A DNA stretch of 64,000 nucleotides from Metaruminococcus_A sp003150405 (lineage in GTDB: Bacteria > Bacillota > Clostridia > Oscillospirales > Ruminococcaceae). Each line of letters opens with the position of its first letter. The first letter of the stretch is position 1. Shown here one piece after another: positions 16,395-24,425 of the stretch. Both the position numbers and the translations under genes were made by a program. The stretch lies in contig CABUBB010000005.1 in NCBI GenBank assembly GCA_902489745.1, positions 96,723 through 160,722 on the forward strand. Reading direction: 5' to 3'. The notes beneath the pieces were generated by a model. That model saw only the letters and a program-made list of their open reading frames with translations. It did no database searches and had not been told where the DNA came from.

Positions 16395-17789
16395 TTATTT
16401 TTTGGAAATTTTGGTACCCTGACGGGTTTCCTCCACAACATAGCCCATCGCCGTAATCTGGTCGCGGATAGCGTCCGCTTTAGAAAAGTCCTTTGCCTTG
16501 CGGGCTGCCTTGCGCTGTTCCACCAGGTCGAGGACCTCCTGCGGGATTTCATCATCCTTTTTCTGATACAGCAAGCCAAGCACGCCGCACAACTCGTCAA
16601 AGATGCCTTTTGCAAAGGCGATGTGCTCCTTACTCCCCAGGGTGTTGCCGGAGGTGATGGTGTTGCAGTCGCGCACCAACTCAAACAGCGCCGAAATGGC
16701 GTCCGCCGTATTGAGGTCGTTCTCCATTGCATTAATAAACTGCTGTTTCCGGGCGAGCAGGGCGTTTTTCTGCTCCTCGTCAAATGCGCCGCTTTGGGCG
16801 TTGCCCAGAGCGTATTCCAGATTGTTCCGGCAGTTGTAAAGCCGCTCCAGCGCTGCGATGCACTGTTCAATGATTTCCACGTTGTAGTTGATCTGACTGC
16901 GGTAATGCGCTTGCAGCATGAGGAAACGGATAGGCTCGTACCCGAATTTCTCCGCTACTTCGCGGACGGTAAAGAAATTGCCGAGAGACTTGGACATTTT
17001 GCGGTTATCCACATTGATGTAGCCGTTGTGCATCCAGTAATGGGCAAACGGCACGCCGTTGCCGCACTCGCTCTGGGCGATTTCATTTTCATGGTGCGGG
17101 AAGATCAAGTCCTGTCCACCGCAGTGGATGTCAATGGTGTCCGCAAGGTAGTGTTTCGCCATGGCAGAGCACTCGATGTGCCAGCCCGGGCGCCCTTTGC
17201 CCCACGGGGAGTCCCAGGCGGGCTCGCCCGGCTTAGCCGCTTTCCAGAGGGCGAAGTCCATGGGGTTTTGTTTCTGCTCATGCGCGTCAATCCGCGCGCC
17301 GGCCTGCAAATCCTCTAACGGCATGTGGGAGAGCTTACCGTATTCGTCAAAGGTATCCACCTTGAAGTAAACGTCGCCGTTGGATTCATACGCGTGGCCG
17401 CTCTCCACGAGATCCTTTACCAGCGCGATGATCATATCCATGCTCTGGGTGACCTGCGGGTGAATGGTCGCCTCCCGCACATTGAGCCCGGCAGCATCCT
17501 TTTTGTACTCCGCAATGAATTTCTCCGAAATTTCCGAGGCGGGCACCCCTTCTTCGTTCGCTTTTTTGATAATCTTGTCGTCCACATCGGTAAAGTTCTG
17601 CACGTAGGTCACTTCATAGCCCCGGTACTCCAGGTACCGGCGCAGAACGTCAAATACGCAGATGGGCCGCGCATTGCCAATGTGGATGTAGTTGTAAACC
17701 GTCGGCCCGCAGGCGTAAATCTTGGCCTTGCCCGGCTCAATCGGCTGAAACTCCTCCAGTTCCCGTGTCAGGGTATTATAAATCTTCAT
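16395..17789 (-). CDS. cysS: Cysteinyl-tRNA synthetase
   Basis: A class Ia aminoacyl-tRNA synthetase, 464 residues, that charges tRNA-Cys. The zinc-ligand CGPTVYNYIHIGNAR region (about 27-41) includes the HIGH-type motif HIGN. WHIECSAMA near 205 and HHENEIAQSE near 235 are typical. KMSKSLGNFFT lies near 268. It overlaps the end of cysE by 14 nt, so cysE-cysS is one unit, preceded by a T-box leader whose likely specifier is a cysteine codon. Linking cysteine synthesis to charging in this way is common in Firmicutes. Confidence 0.96.
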   Translation of the reverse strand: MKIYNTLTRELEEFQPIEPGKAKIYACGPTVYNYIHIGNARPICVFDVLRRYLEYRGYEVTYVQNFTDVDDKIIKKANEEGVPASEISEKFIAEYKKDAAGLNVREATIHPQVTQSMDMIIALVKDLVESGHAYESNGDVYFKVDTFDEYGKLSHMPLEDLQAGARIDAHEQKQNPMDFALWKAAKPGEPAWDSPWGKGRPGWHIECSAMAKHYLADTIDIHCGGQDLIFPHHENEIAQSECGNGVPFAHYWMHNGYINVDNRKMSKSLGNFFTVREVAEKFGYEPIRFLMLQAHYRSQINYNVEIIEQCIAALERLYNCRNNLEYALGNAQSGAFDEEQKNALLARKQQFINAMENDLNTADAISALFELVRDCNTITSGNTLGSKEHIAFAKGIFDELCGVLGLLYQKKDDEIPQEVLDLVEQRKAARKAKDFSKADAIRDQITAMGYVVEETRQGTKISKK

Positions 17790-18441
17790 ACTGTCCGTCT
17801 CCTTTTTGCTTTTTCAATTCATAGAGTTCCTGTTCCATTCGCTCAATCATACCGCGCATTCGGCATAATTCCTGCGAAACCGGGTCTGGAATGTGCACCT
17901 GATCCATATCATTACAGACGCGCTGCCCGTTGACCTTGACAATCCGCGCCGGTACGCCGACTGCCGTCGCATTGGGCGGAACCTCCTCCAGCACCACGGC
18001 GCCTGCCGCAATACGGGAATTGTCGCCCACCTTGAACGGCCCCAGCACCTTAGCGCCGCTGCCTACCAGCACATTATTCCCCAATGTCGGGTGGCGCTTG
18101 CCGTGTTCCTTGCCGGTACCGCCCAGCGTCACGTTTTGGTAGATGGTGCAGTTGTCGCCAATAATGGCGGTTTCTCCAATGACCACACCGCTGCCGTGGT
18201 CAATGAACAATCCTTTTCCAATGGTGGCGCCCGGGTGGATCTCCACCCCAGTCATAAACCGCGCAAACTGGCTGACCATCCGCGCTAAAAACAGGCAGCG
18301 GTGCCTGTAAAGCCAGTGTGAAAAACGGTAGTAAATGAGTGCGTGCAGCCCAGAATACAGCAGGAAAACCTCTGCGGAGTTCCGTGCTGCGGGGTCGCGC
18401 TCTTTAATTGCATTTATATCATACCTGAGCCGTTTGAACAT
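17776..18441 (-). CDS. cysE: Serine O-acetyltransferase
   Basis: CysE makes O-acetylserine, the precursor of cysteine. The 221 residues form the short Firmicute type. The left-handed beta-helix has HPGATIGKGLFIDHGSGVVIG (two adjacent stretches, about 66-86), NVTLGGTGKEHGKRHPT at about 99-115 and PPNATAVGVPARIV near 150. A basic and glutamate-rich tail follows. The ATG at 18441 follows AAAGGAT. An in-frame extension upstream runs through the T-box leader and is not protein. O-acetylserine sulfhydrylase (cysK) is not in the window. Confidence 0.94.
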   Translation of the reverse strand: MFKRLRYDINAIKERDPAARNSAEVFLLYSGLHALIYYRFSHWLYRHRCLFLARMVSQFARFMTGVEIHPGATIGKGLFIDHGSGVVIGETAIIGDNCTIYQNVTLGGTGKEHGKRHPTLGNNVLVGSGAKVLGPFKVGDNSRIAAGAVVLEEVPPNATAVGVPARIVKVNGQRVCNDMDQVHIPDPVSQELCRMRGMIERMEQELYELKKQKGDGQYEDL

Positions 18442-18480
18442 ATACCCATCCTTTCTGCCAAATTGATGATTCATCGTATG

Positions 18481-18705
18481 AAAAAAGCCCCCACAGCATT
18501 TCTGCTGCGAAGGCGGCATTCCGCGGTTCCACTCCGGTTTCTCACTCTTGTCCCTTAACGCGGGAAAACGAAACCGCTCTCCGCAACGCACTTCATCCCA
18601 CAGCCTGCCGCCCATGCTCTCAGCCTGTGCCGGGCTCTCTGTCGCCTGCCGTTTATAGGGATTACTCTTTTGCGGGTCTTTACGATTTTAAAATATACTA
18701 TTTAT
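18481..18705 (-). promoter_or_regulatory. T-box leader of cysE-cysS, probably cysteine-specific
   Basis: The minus-strand leader contains the T-box sequence GGAGTGGAACCGCGG (about 18519-18534). A terminator hairpin follows at 18481-18516 (GCCGCCTTCGCAGCA with TGCTGTGGGGGC, then TTTTTT). Upstream is a Stem I-like region with GATGAAGTGCGTTGCGG. TGC triplets there fit a cysteine specifier, in line with cysE and cysS downstream. Uncharged tRNA-Cys would stabilise the antiterminator and allow read-through. The specifier assignment is inference; the T-box and terminator are clear. Confidence 0.88.
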
Positions 18706-18711
18706 GTATAT

Positions 18712-18740
18712 AATATAGCATATTCTTCCAAACGGTGCAA
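18712..18740 (-). promoter_or_regulatory. Promoter of the cysE T-box leader
   Basis: TTGCAC (18735-18740), 17 bp and TATATT (18712-18717) on the minus strand. It starts only 3 bp after the pgsA stop codon, leaving no room for a pgsA terminator. Confidence 0.65.
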
Positions 18741-18743
18741 GTA

Positions 18744-19310
18744 TTATTTTTTTGTATTGATAGAGGATTTATTCTTGACCAAATAATCCACGCCGGACAC
18801 AATGGTCAGTACCACCGCAATCCAAAGCAGGACTTCGCTCACAGCAAACAACGGAAATGCAGCTGAAAGGACGCCAAACTCCTGTAAAATGCACAACAGC
18901 ATCACCCCAACCATTGCCACCATGGTAAAAGCGGTTTTGAGCTTTCCGAGACTACTCGCCGCAATGACGTTGCCGTTATCTACCGCAACCAGCCGCAGCG
19001 AGGTCACCAAAAACTCCCGTGCCACAATGACAATGACAACCACCGCGTCCGAAAGGCCCATCTGCACAAAGCAAATCAAACCTGAAATGACCAGCACCTT
19101 ATCAGCCAGCGGGTCAAGAAACTTGCCAAAATTGGTGACAAGGTTTTGTTTGCGGGCAATTTTGCCGTCGAGCAGGTCAGTAAACGAAGCTGCCGCAAAG
19201 ACAATGAGCGCCCAGAGGGTGTGGTACGGAATTTGCTCCACCAGCAGGAATAGTATAAAAAACGGAACCAGAACAATACGCAGCAGCGTCAATTTATTCG
19301 GTGTATTCAC
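18744..19310 (-). CDS. pgsA: CDP-diacylglycerol-glycerol-3-phosphate 3-phosphatidyltransferase
   Basis: A membrane enzyme that makes phosphatidylglycerol phosphate, the committed step to phosphatidylglycerol. The CDP-alcohol phosphotransferase motif is intact: TDLLDGKIARKQNLVTNFG then KFLDPLADK (about residues 45-72). About five hydrophobic helices are visible. I chose the GTG at 19310 (VNTPNKLTLLR), preceded by GGGGGAAGA, for 188 residues. It follows rimO by 33 bp in the long minus-strand operon. It has no terminator and runs directly into the cysE promoter. Confidence 0.93.
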   Translation of the reverse strand: MNTPNKLTLLRIVLVPFFILFLLVEQIPYHTLWALIVFAAASFTDLLDGKIARKQNLVTNFGKFLDPLADKVLVISGLICFVQMGLSDAVVVIVIVAREFLVTSLRLVAVDNGNVIAASSLGKLKTAFTMVAMVGVMLLCILQEFGVLSAAFPLFAVSEVLLWIAVVLTIVSGVDYLVKNKSSINTKK

Positions 19311-19343
19311 AGGCTCTTCCCCCAATACGGCAACCAACCGGTT

Positions 19344-20672
19344 TTAGTCAAGCGCATGGCCAATTAAATCATAATCCATGGTCTCATCAATTTCCACTTC
19401 CACAAAATCGCCCATTGTGCGCTTTTTCTCCGAGGAGAAAAATACCTTTCCGTCAATGTCCGGCGCATCTGCTTCGGTGCGTCCAAAATAGACCTCCCCA
19501 TAGCGGTCGTACCCCTCTGTAATAACCTTTACCGTCATACCAACCTTTTGCTCATTATACGCGTCGTGGATGCGCATTTGTTCCAGCATGACAAGTTCTG
19601 CACGCCGTTCTTTAACCTCTTCTGGCAGCTGGCCGTCCATCCGGCCCGCCGGGGTGTTTTCCTCCTGCGAATAGGCAAAACAGCCCAGCCGCTCAAACTT
19701 TGCCTTCTTGACAAAATTCATCAGCGTTTCAAACTGCTCCTCGGTCTCGCCAGGGAAACCTGCAATCAAGGTAGTACGCAGGGTAATGCCTGGCACCTTT
19801 TGGCGGATTTTCTCCATCAGCCCAAGCAGCCACTCTGCGTTTCCGGTACGGTTCATCGCCTTTAAAATGTCGGCGTCCGCATGCTGGATGGGAATATCCA
19901 AGTATTTGGCCACCTTTGGCTCCGTGGCAATCACCTCGAGCAGCTCGTCGGTAATGCGCTCCGGGTAACAGTAAAGCAGGCGGATCCACGCGATCCCCTC
20001 AATGCCGCAGAGCTTCCGCAGCAATTCTGGCAGCATCGGTTTGCCGTACAGATCCTCCCCATAGCGGGTGGTGTCCTGCGCGACCACAACCAGCTCCTTA
20101 ATGCCGTCCCGCGCAAGCGAAGCCGCTTCTTGCAAGATAGGCTCCATCGCGCGGCTGCGGAACCGCCCGCGGATCATCGGGATTGCACAATAGCTGCAAC
20201 AGTTGTCGCACCCTTCTGCAATTTTTAAATAAGCATAATACGGCAACGTCGTTAAAACGCGTTCACCCTCAAGCGGCAGATCCTGTTTGGGGCCAATGCA
20301 GACCGGCTGCTCCCCCTGCATAACCCGGTCGATGATACCGCAGATATCGGCATTGCAGCCAATACCAACCACCGCGTCCGCTTCCGGGATTTCTTTTAAC
20401 ACCTCGTCACGGTAACGCTCTGCCAGGCAGCCAGTGATAATGACGTGCTTAATCCGCCCTTCCTCTTTCAGAGTACAGAAATTCAGAATCTCATCAATGG
20501 ACTCCTGCTTTGCACTCTCAATGAACCCACAGGTATTGATAATGGCGACGTCGGCCAGCGCCGCATCCCCCACAAGCTCATAACCGCCCTGCTGCAGGCG
20601 GCCGAACAGCAGTTCGGCATCCACCTGGTTTTTCGGACATCCGAGCGAAACAATTCCAACTTTTACTGCCAT
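19344..20672 (-). CDS. rimO: Ribosomal protein uS12 methylthiotransferase
   Basis: RimO is a radical-SAM enzyme that adds a methylthio group to the conserved aspartate of S12. The N-terminal UPF0004 domain has VSLGCPKNQVDAE. The radical-SAM cluster motif is CDNCCSYCAIP (CX3CX2C) near residue 150. The C-terminal TRAM domain follows. The order with pgsA is typical of Firmicutes. The ATG at 20672 follows AAAGG; an ATG at 20684 is also possible but sits almost on its ribosome-binding site. About 442 residues, normal length. Confidence 0.94.
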   Translation of the reverse strand: MAVKVGIVSLGCPKNQVDAELLFGRLQQGGYELVGDAALADVAIINTCGFIESAKQESIDEILNFCTLKEEGRIKHVIITGCLAERYRDEVLKEIPEADAVVGIGCNADICGIIDRVMQGEQPVCIGPKQDLPLEGERVLTTLPYYAYLKIAEGCDNCCSYCAIPMIRGRFRSRAMEPILQEAASLARDGIKELVVVAQDTTRYGEDLYGKPMLPELLRKLCGIEGIAWIRLLYCYPERITDELLEVIATEPKVAKYLDIPIQHADADILKAMNRTGNAEWLLGLMEKIRQKVPGITLRTTLIAGFPGETEEQFETLMNFVKKAKFERLGCFAYSQEENTPAGRMDGQLPEEVKERRAELVMLEQMRIHDAYNEQKVGMTVKVITEGYDRYGEVYFGRTEADAPDIDGKVFFSSEKKRTMGDFVEVEIDETMDYDLIGHALD

Positions 20673-20726
20673 ATAGCCTTTCATTCCTCTTTCGGTACTA
20701 TCTTTATGAAACGCACGGGGCAAACA

Positions 20727-21365
20727 TTACTTATAATATCCGTCGTCCTCTTCCTCCGGAAGCGGGTAATCCTCCAGCACCGCACGAATATCGCCGTAGC
20801 TATGCCCCAGACGCATCAGGGCAGCCGTCACTTTTTTGCGGCCCTGCAGGGTGGAAAGATTCCGCAGATATTTGCGTTCAATGAGTTCACGCACCGCTTC
20901 CTGCGGGTCATGCTCCGTCAGCGTTTCTTCTATGGCGTCCTCAATGAGATCATCCGCCAGCTTTTTCCTCCGCATTTCCTGTTTCGTCCGGTAAACGCCA
21001 AAGCGTTTGACTGTCAGCAGGTAAACCGCGAGCTTTTTAGCATACTCCGCGTCGTTGACAAGGCCCAGCTCCTGCATCCGAACAACCGTCTCCAGAGCGA
21101 TGTCATCATCCACATTTTTCGCGAGTTTTTCCAGCAACTCTCCCGCCGAATGGTCGCGGTTCGTCAGCAAATACAGCGCCCGCTCCCGCGCGCGGCGGCG
21201 GTCGGCGCGCTGCAAAGCCTGCTGCATCCGCTCCTGCGTCAGCTCGGCTCCCGGCTGAAAACCAAATTCTGCAAGGATTTCCGCATCGAGAACAGCCCAA
21301 TACTCCCCATCCACCTCAACACGGTACCGCGTTCCCTTAGCATGAGAGATTTCTGTAATACGCAT
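20727..21365 (-). CDS. recX: Regulatory protein RecX
   Basis: RecX binds RecA filaments and limits strand exchange. The 212-residue protein has the expected tandem three-helix repeats, for example RERALYLLTNRDHSAGELLEKL read as consecutive helices and ELGLVNDAEYAKKLAVYL. The last part is acidic (PLPEEEDDGYYK). Its ATG overlaps the recA stop by one base (TGATG), so translation is coupled. The direct recA-recX order supports the call. Confidence 0.9.
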   Translation of the reverse strand: MRITEISHAKGTRYRVEVDGEYWAVLDAEILAEFGFQPGAELTQERMQQALQRADRRRARERALYLLTNRDHSAGELLEKLAKNVDDDIALETVVRMQELGLVNDAEYAKKLAVYLLTVKRFGVYRTKQEMRRKKLADDLIEDAIEETLTEHDPQEAVRELIERKYLRNLSTLQGRKKVTAALMRLGHSYGDIRAVLEDYPLPEEEDDGYYK

Positions 21366-22573
21366 CAGGAGTCAAAATCCGCCTCATCGGCCTCTACCTG
21401 TACCGACTTTGCCACAACCTCGGCCGCCTTAACAGGCGCCGCCGGGGCAGCGGGAACAGCTGCCTGAGCCGGCCCCTTTTTGTCCGCGGAAAGAGCAGCC
21501 TTTTGCGCCGCCTCTTTTTTAGCCTTACGCGAGCTCATGACAAGCTGGTCCTTGTTTTCCATAATTTTATCATACAGCTCTTTTTTCAGCTCCGGGTTGT
21601 TGCGGATGACTTCCTTAACATTATCCCGGCCCTGTCCAAGGCGTTCTCCATTGTAGGAAAACCATGCGCCGCTGCGGTTGATGATATCCAGCGACGCACC
21701 GAGGTCGACAATTTCGCCCTCTAACGAACAGCCTTCCCCATACATGATATCAAACTCCGCCTCTTTAAAGGGCGGCGCCACCTTGTTTTTGACAATTTTG
21801 CACCGGGTACGGTTGCCAACAATCTCGCTCCCGCTCTTGAGCGCCTCGCCTTTGCGGACCTCAATACGAACCGAGGAATAGAACTTCAACGCACGGCCGC
21901 CCGGAGTGGTCTCCGGATTGCCGTAAACCACACCGATTTTTTCACGCACCTGGTTGATAAAAATTGCTACACAGTTGGATTTGCCGATGACACTGGTCAG
22001 CTTGCGCATTGCCTGGGACATCAAGCGGGCCAGCAAACCGACATGGGTATCCCCCATTTCGCCGTCAATTTCGGCTTTGGTAACCATTGCAGCAACCGAG
22101 TCCACAACCAGCACGTCAATCGCACCAGAACGCACCAGCGCCTCTGCAATTTCAAGCGCCTGCTCGCCGCTGTCCGGCTGAGAAACCAGCAGGGAGTCAA
22201 TATCAACCCCCAGCGCTTTTGCATACACCGGGTCAAGCGCATGTTCAACATCAATAAACGCCGCTTCACCGCCCAGCTTCTGAGCCTGCGCCACAACCTG
22301 AAGGGCGACCGTCGTTTTACCAGAGGATTCCGGGCCATAAATTTCCACAATACGGCCGCGCGGAAGTCCGCCAATGCCAAGTGCAATGTCCAGCCCCAGC
22401 GAACCGGTCGGGATGCTTTCCACATTCAGGGTGGAACTCTGCCCAAGTTTCATTACCGCACCCTGTCCAAATTGTTTTTCTATCTGTGCAATCGCTGTTT
22501 GCAGCGCTTTCTGCTTTTCGGTCATGCCGGATTCATCCACCGGCTTTGCAACTTTTGCCGCTTTTGCTGCCAT
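21365..22573 (-). CDS. recA: Recombinase RecA
   Basis: RecA forms filaments on single-stranded DNA for homologous recombination and SOS signalling. Walker A GPESSGKTT is at 80-88. Walker B-type VLVVDSVAAM, the L2-region TTPGGRALKFYSSVR and the C-terminal domain are all present. The C-terminal tail is long, A/P/K-rich and acidic at the end (EADEADFDS), giving 402 residues, about 50 more than usual. GGGGAG precedes the ATG. It lies 24 bp after prmC and has its own promoter inside prmC. Confidence 0.97.
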   Translation of the reverse strand: MAAKAAKVAKPVDESGMTEKQKALQTAIAQIEKQFGQGAVMKLGQSSTLNVESIPTGSLGLDIALGIGGLPRGRIVEIYGPESSGKTTVALQVVAQAQKLGGEAAFIDVEHALDPVYAKALGVDIDSLLVSQPDSGEQALEIAEALVRSGAIDVLVVDSVAAMVTKAEIDGEMGDTHVGLLARLMSQAMRKLTSVIGKSNCVAIFINQVREKIGVVYGNPETTPGGRALKFYSSVRIEVRKGEALKSGSEIVGNRTRCKIVKNKVAPPFKEAEFDIMYGEGCSLEGEIVDLGASLDIINRSGAWFSYNGERLGQGRDNVKEVIRNNPELKKELYDKIMENKDQLVMSSRKAKKEAAQKAALSADKKGPAQAAVPAAPAAPVKAAEVVAKSVQVEADEADFDS

Positions 22574-22597
22574 GATAACTCCCCTTTCGCTTCACGG

Positions 22598-23452
22598 TCA
22601 CGGCTTGTCCGCCGTAAGTACCCTTATTATACCACATCCATCCTTGCGGGTGCAAATGTTTTGGAAACCGTTTGCCCGCAGGAACGTTTCTACATCCCGC
22701 TCCTGCCCTTTGCCAATTTCAAATGCCAGCATTCCGCCGGGCTTCAATGCTTTCCGCCACTGTCTCGTTATCTCCCGGTAGAACAGCAGGCCGTCGTCAT
22801 CACCGTACAAAGCGGTTGCTGGTTCATATGACACTTCTTTCTGGAGCTGTTCCATATCCGTTTGGGTCAGATAAGGTGGGTTGCAGGTAATGACGTCGGC
22901 AATCCCGGCAAACTCCAGCGGGACGCCGCAAAGGACATCCGCCTGCACCACCTGCACCGGAGCATTGTTAAGCGCCGCATTCCGGTGCAGATATCCTAGC
23001 GCCGCCTCGTATTTTTCCACTGCATAAACAGTGGCCTTTGGGCATTCCAATGCTATTGTGACGGCAAGACAGCCGCTTCCGCTGCACAGGTCGAGCACAA
23101 CCGGGTGCTCCAGCTTTTTTAACCGTTCCAATGCGGCTTCACAGAGGGTTTCGGTATCAGCACGGGGAATGAGTACCCCTTCGCCCACCTCAAACGGATA
23201 GCCGTAAAACTCCCAGCGCCCAAGCAGGTATTGCAGCGGGTAGCCTTCTAGCCTGCGTTCCAATGCCTGTTCAAAATATTCACGCTCCTGCGGCTTCACC
23301 GGCTGTTCCTCATCAAGCAGCAGTTTTTGGTAAGACACACCGAGCACCCCCTCCACCAGAAAACGTGCTTCGGTTCCATAAGCCTCAATTCCACCCGCCT
23401 TCAGGCGTTCTTTTGCTTCCCGGTAAAGAGCGGAGACGGTTAAGCCGCTCAC
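22598..23452 (-). CDS. prmC: Release factor glutamine methyltransferase
   Basis: PrmC methylates the glutamine of the GGQ motif in release factors RF1 and RF2. The protein is 284 residues. It has a helical N-terminal domain, the SAM-binding region VLDLCSGSGCLAVTIA at about 121-136 and the catalytic NPPYL near 190. Its GTG start overlaps the stop codon of the DUF1385 gene (GTGA). This DUF1385-prmC pair is frequent in Clostridia. prfA is not adjacent here; recA follows instead. Confidence 0.93.
   Translation of the reverse strand: MSGLTVSALYREAKERLKAGGIEAYGTEARFLVEGVLGVSYQKLLLDEEQPVKPQEREYFEQALERRLEGYPLQYLLGRWEFYGYPFEVGEGVLIPRADTETLCEAALERLKKLEHPVVLDLCSGSGCLAVTIALECPKATVYAVEKYEAALGYLHRNAALNNAPVQVVQADVLCGVPLEFAGIADVITCNPPYLTQTDMEQLQKEVSYEPATALYGDDDGLLFYREITRQWRKALKPGGMLAFEIGKGQERDVETFLRANGFQNICTRKDGCGIIRVLTADKP
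22626..22655 (-). promoter_or_regulatory. Promoter for recA inside the 3' end of prmC
   Basis: TTGCAC (22650-22655), 18 bp and TATAAT (22626-22631) with an extended TGG on the minus strand. I see no GAAC-N4-GTTC LexA box within about 100 bp. Confidence 0.65.
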
Positions 23453-24414
23453 CAGCGGCCCTCCTCACGGTTCTCTGGCAGCACCGGCTTAATGGCAGCA
23501 ATCGCCACCGCGAGCTGTTCCTCATCCGGCTCATTGGTGGTGATGTGCTGAAGCCACATTCCCGGCGCTGAGACAATGCGGGTCACAATGTTGTCATACC
23601 GGCCCGCCAGCCGGATGATCTCATACGCCACTCCGACGACAACCGGCAGCAGCGCGATTTTAAGCGCCGTGCGGATGAGCAGATTATCCCACGAGACCAC
23701 CGAAAAAACGATAATTCCTAAAATCAGCACAATGAGCAGAAAGCTCGTCCCGCAGCGAGGGTGAAACCGCCGGAACTTTTTGGCGTTTTCAGGGGTAAGC
23801 TCCTCGCCCGCCTCATAGCAGGCTATGGTCTTATGTTCTGCGCCGTGGAACTCAAAGACACGGCGGATTTCCTTCATTCGGGAGATGAGGAATAAGTAAA
23901 GCACAAAAATGGCAATTTTGAGCACCCCTTCAATAATCCCCTGCAAGTACCCAGCCTGCATCAAGCCTCCCAAAAGCCGTGCAATCAGCGCCGGCAGATA
24001 GATAAACAACCCTATGGCGAGCAGCACTCCAATGACCGAAGCCACCACCGTTGTCACCCGGAACAGACGGTTCATGGCCATTTCACCGAAATGCTTTAGC
24101 AAAAACTGCTCAAAGCGGCCTTCACCTTCTTCCTCGTCTTCCTCAGCCATGCCGCTCTTTTCAGCCGATTTCATCAGGCATTTATACCCCATGATAAGCG
24201 ACTCAATCAGGTTGACAATTCCCCGCACAAAGGGGAGGCGGAAAAAGAGGCTGCGCTTTTTCGGCGCTTTGACCTCCCAGGTTTCCACATCAATGCTTTT
24301 GTCCGGCAGTAGCACCGCCATTGCCGCCTTATCAATGCCACGCATCATAACACCCTCAATCAGCGCCTGCCCGCCAACCCTCGTTTTAAAACTGTTTTTG
24401 CTCTCTTGCTTCAT
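23449..24414 (-). CDS. DUF1385 membrane protein (YqhQ family)
   Basis: A conserved membrane protein of unknown biochemical role, 321 residues. The N-terminus carries the family signature VGGQALIEGVMMRG (about 12-25). Several hydrophobic helices follow at about 115-155, 165-180 and 225-265, and FHPRCGTSFLL is another conserved block. GGAGGA precedes the ATG at 24414. An upstream GTG overlapping the kinase stop (GTGA) is an alternative start. It sits between the histidine kinase and prmC and overlaps prmC by 4 bp. Confidence 0.88.
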   Translation of the reverse strand: MKQESKNSFKTRVGGQALIEGVMMRGIDKAAMAVLLPDKSIDVETWEVKAPKKRSLFFRLPFVRGIVNLIESLIMGYKCLMKSAEKSGMAEEDEEEGEGRFEQFLLKHFGEMAMNRLFRVTTVVASVIGVLLAIGLFIYLPALIARLLGGLMQAGYLQGIIEGVLKIAIFVLYLFLISRMKEIRRVFEFHGAEHKTIACYEAGEELTPENAKKFRRFHPRCGTSFLLIVLILGIIVFSVVSWDNLLIRTALKIALLPVVVGVAYEIIRLAGRYDNIVTRIVSAPGMWLQHITTNEPDEEQLAVAIAAIKPVLPENREEGRW

Positions 24415-24425
24415 GAACTCCTCCG

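Noticed and set aside
18442..18615. 58-residue N-terminal extension of cysE
   Set aside because: It reads through the T-box and terminator; the short start at 18441 has a ribosome-binding site and gives the normal protein.
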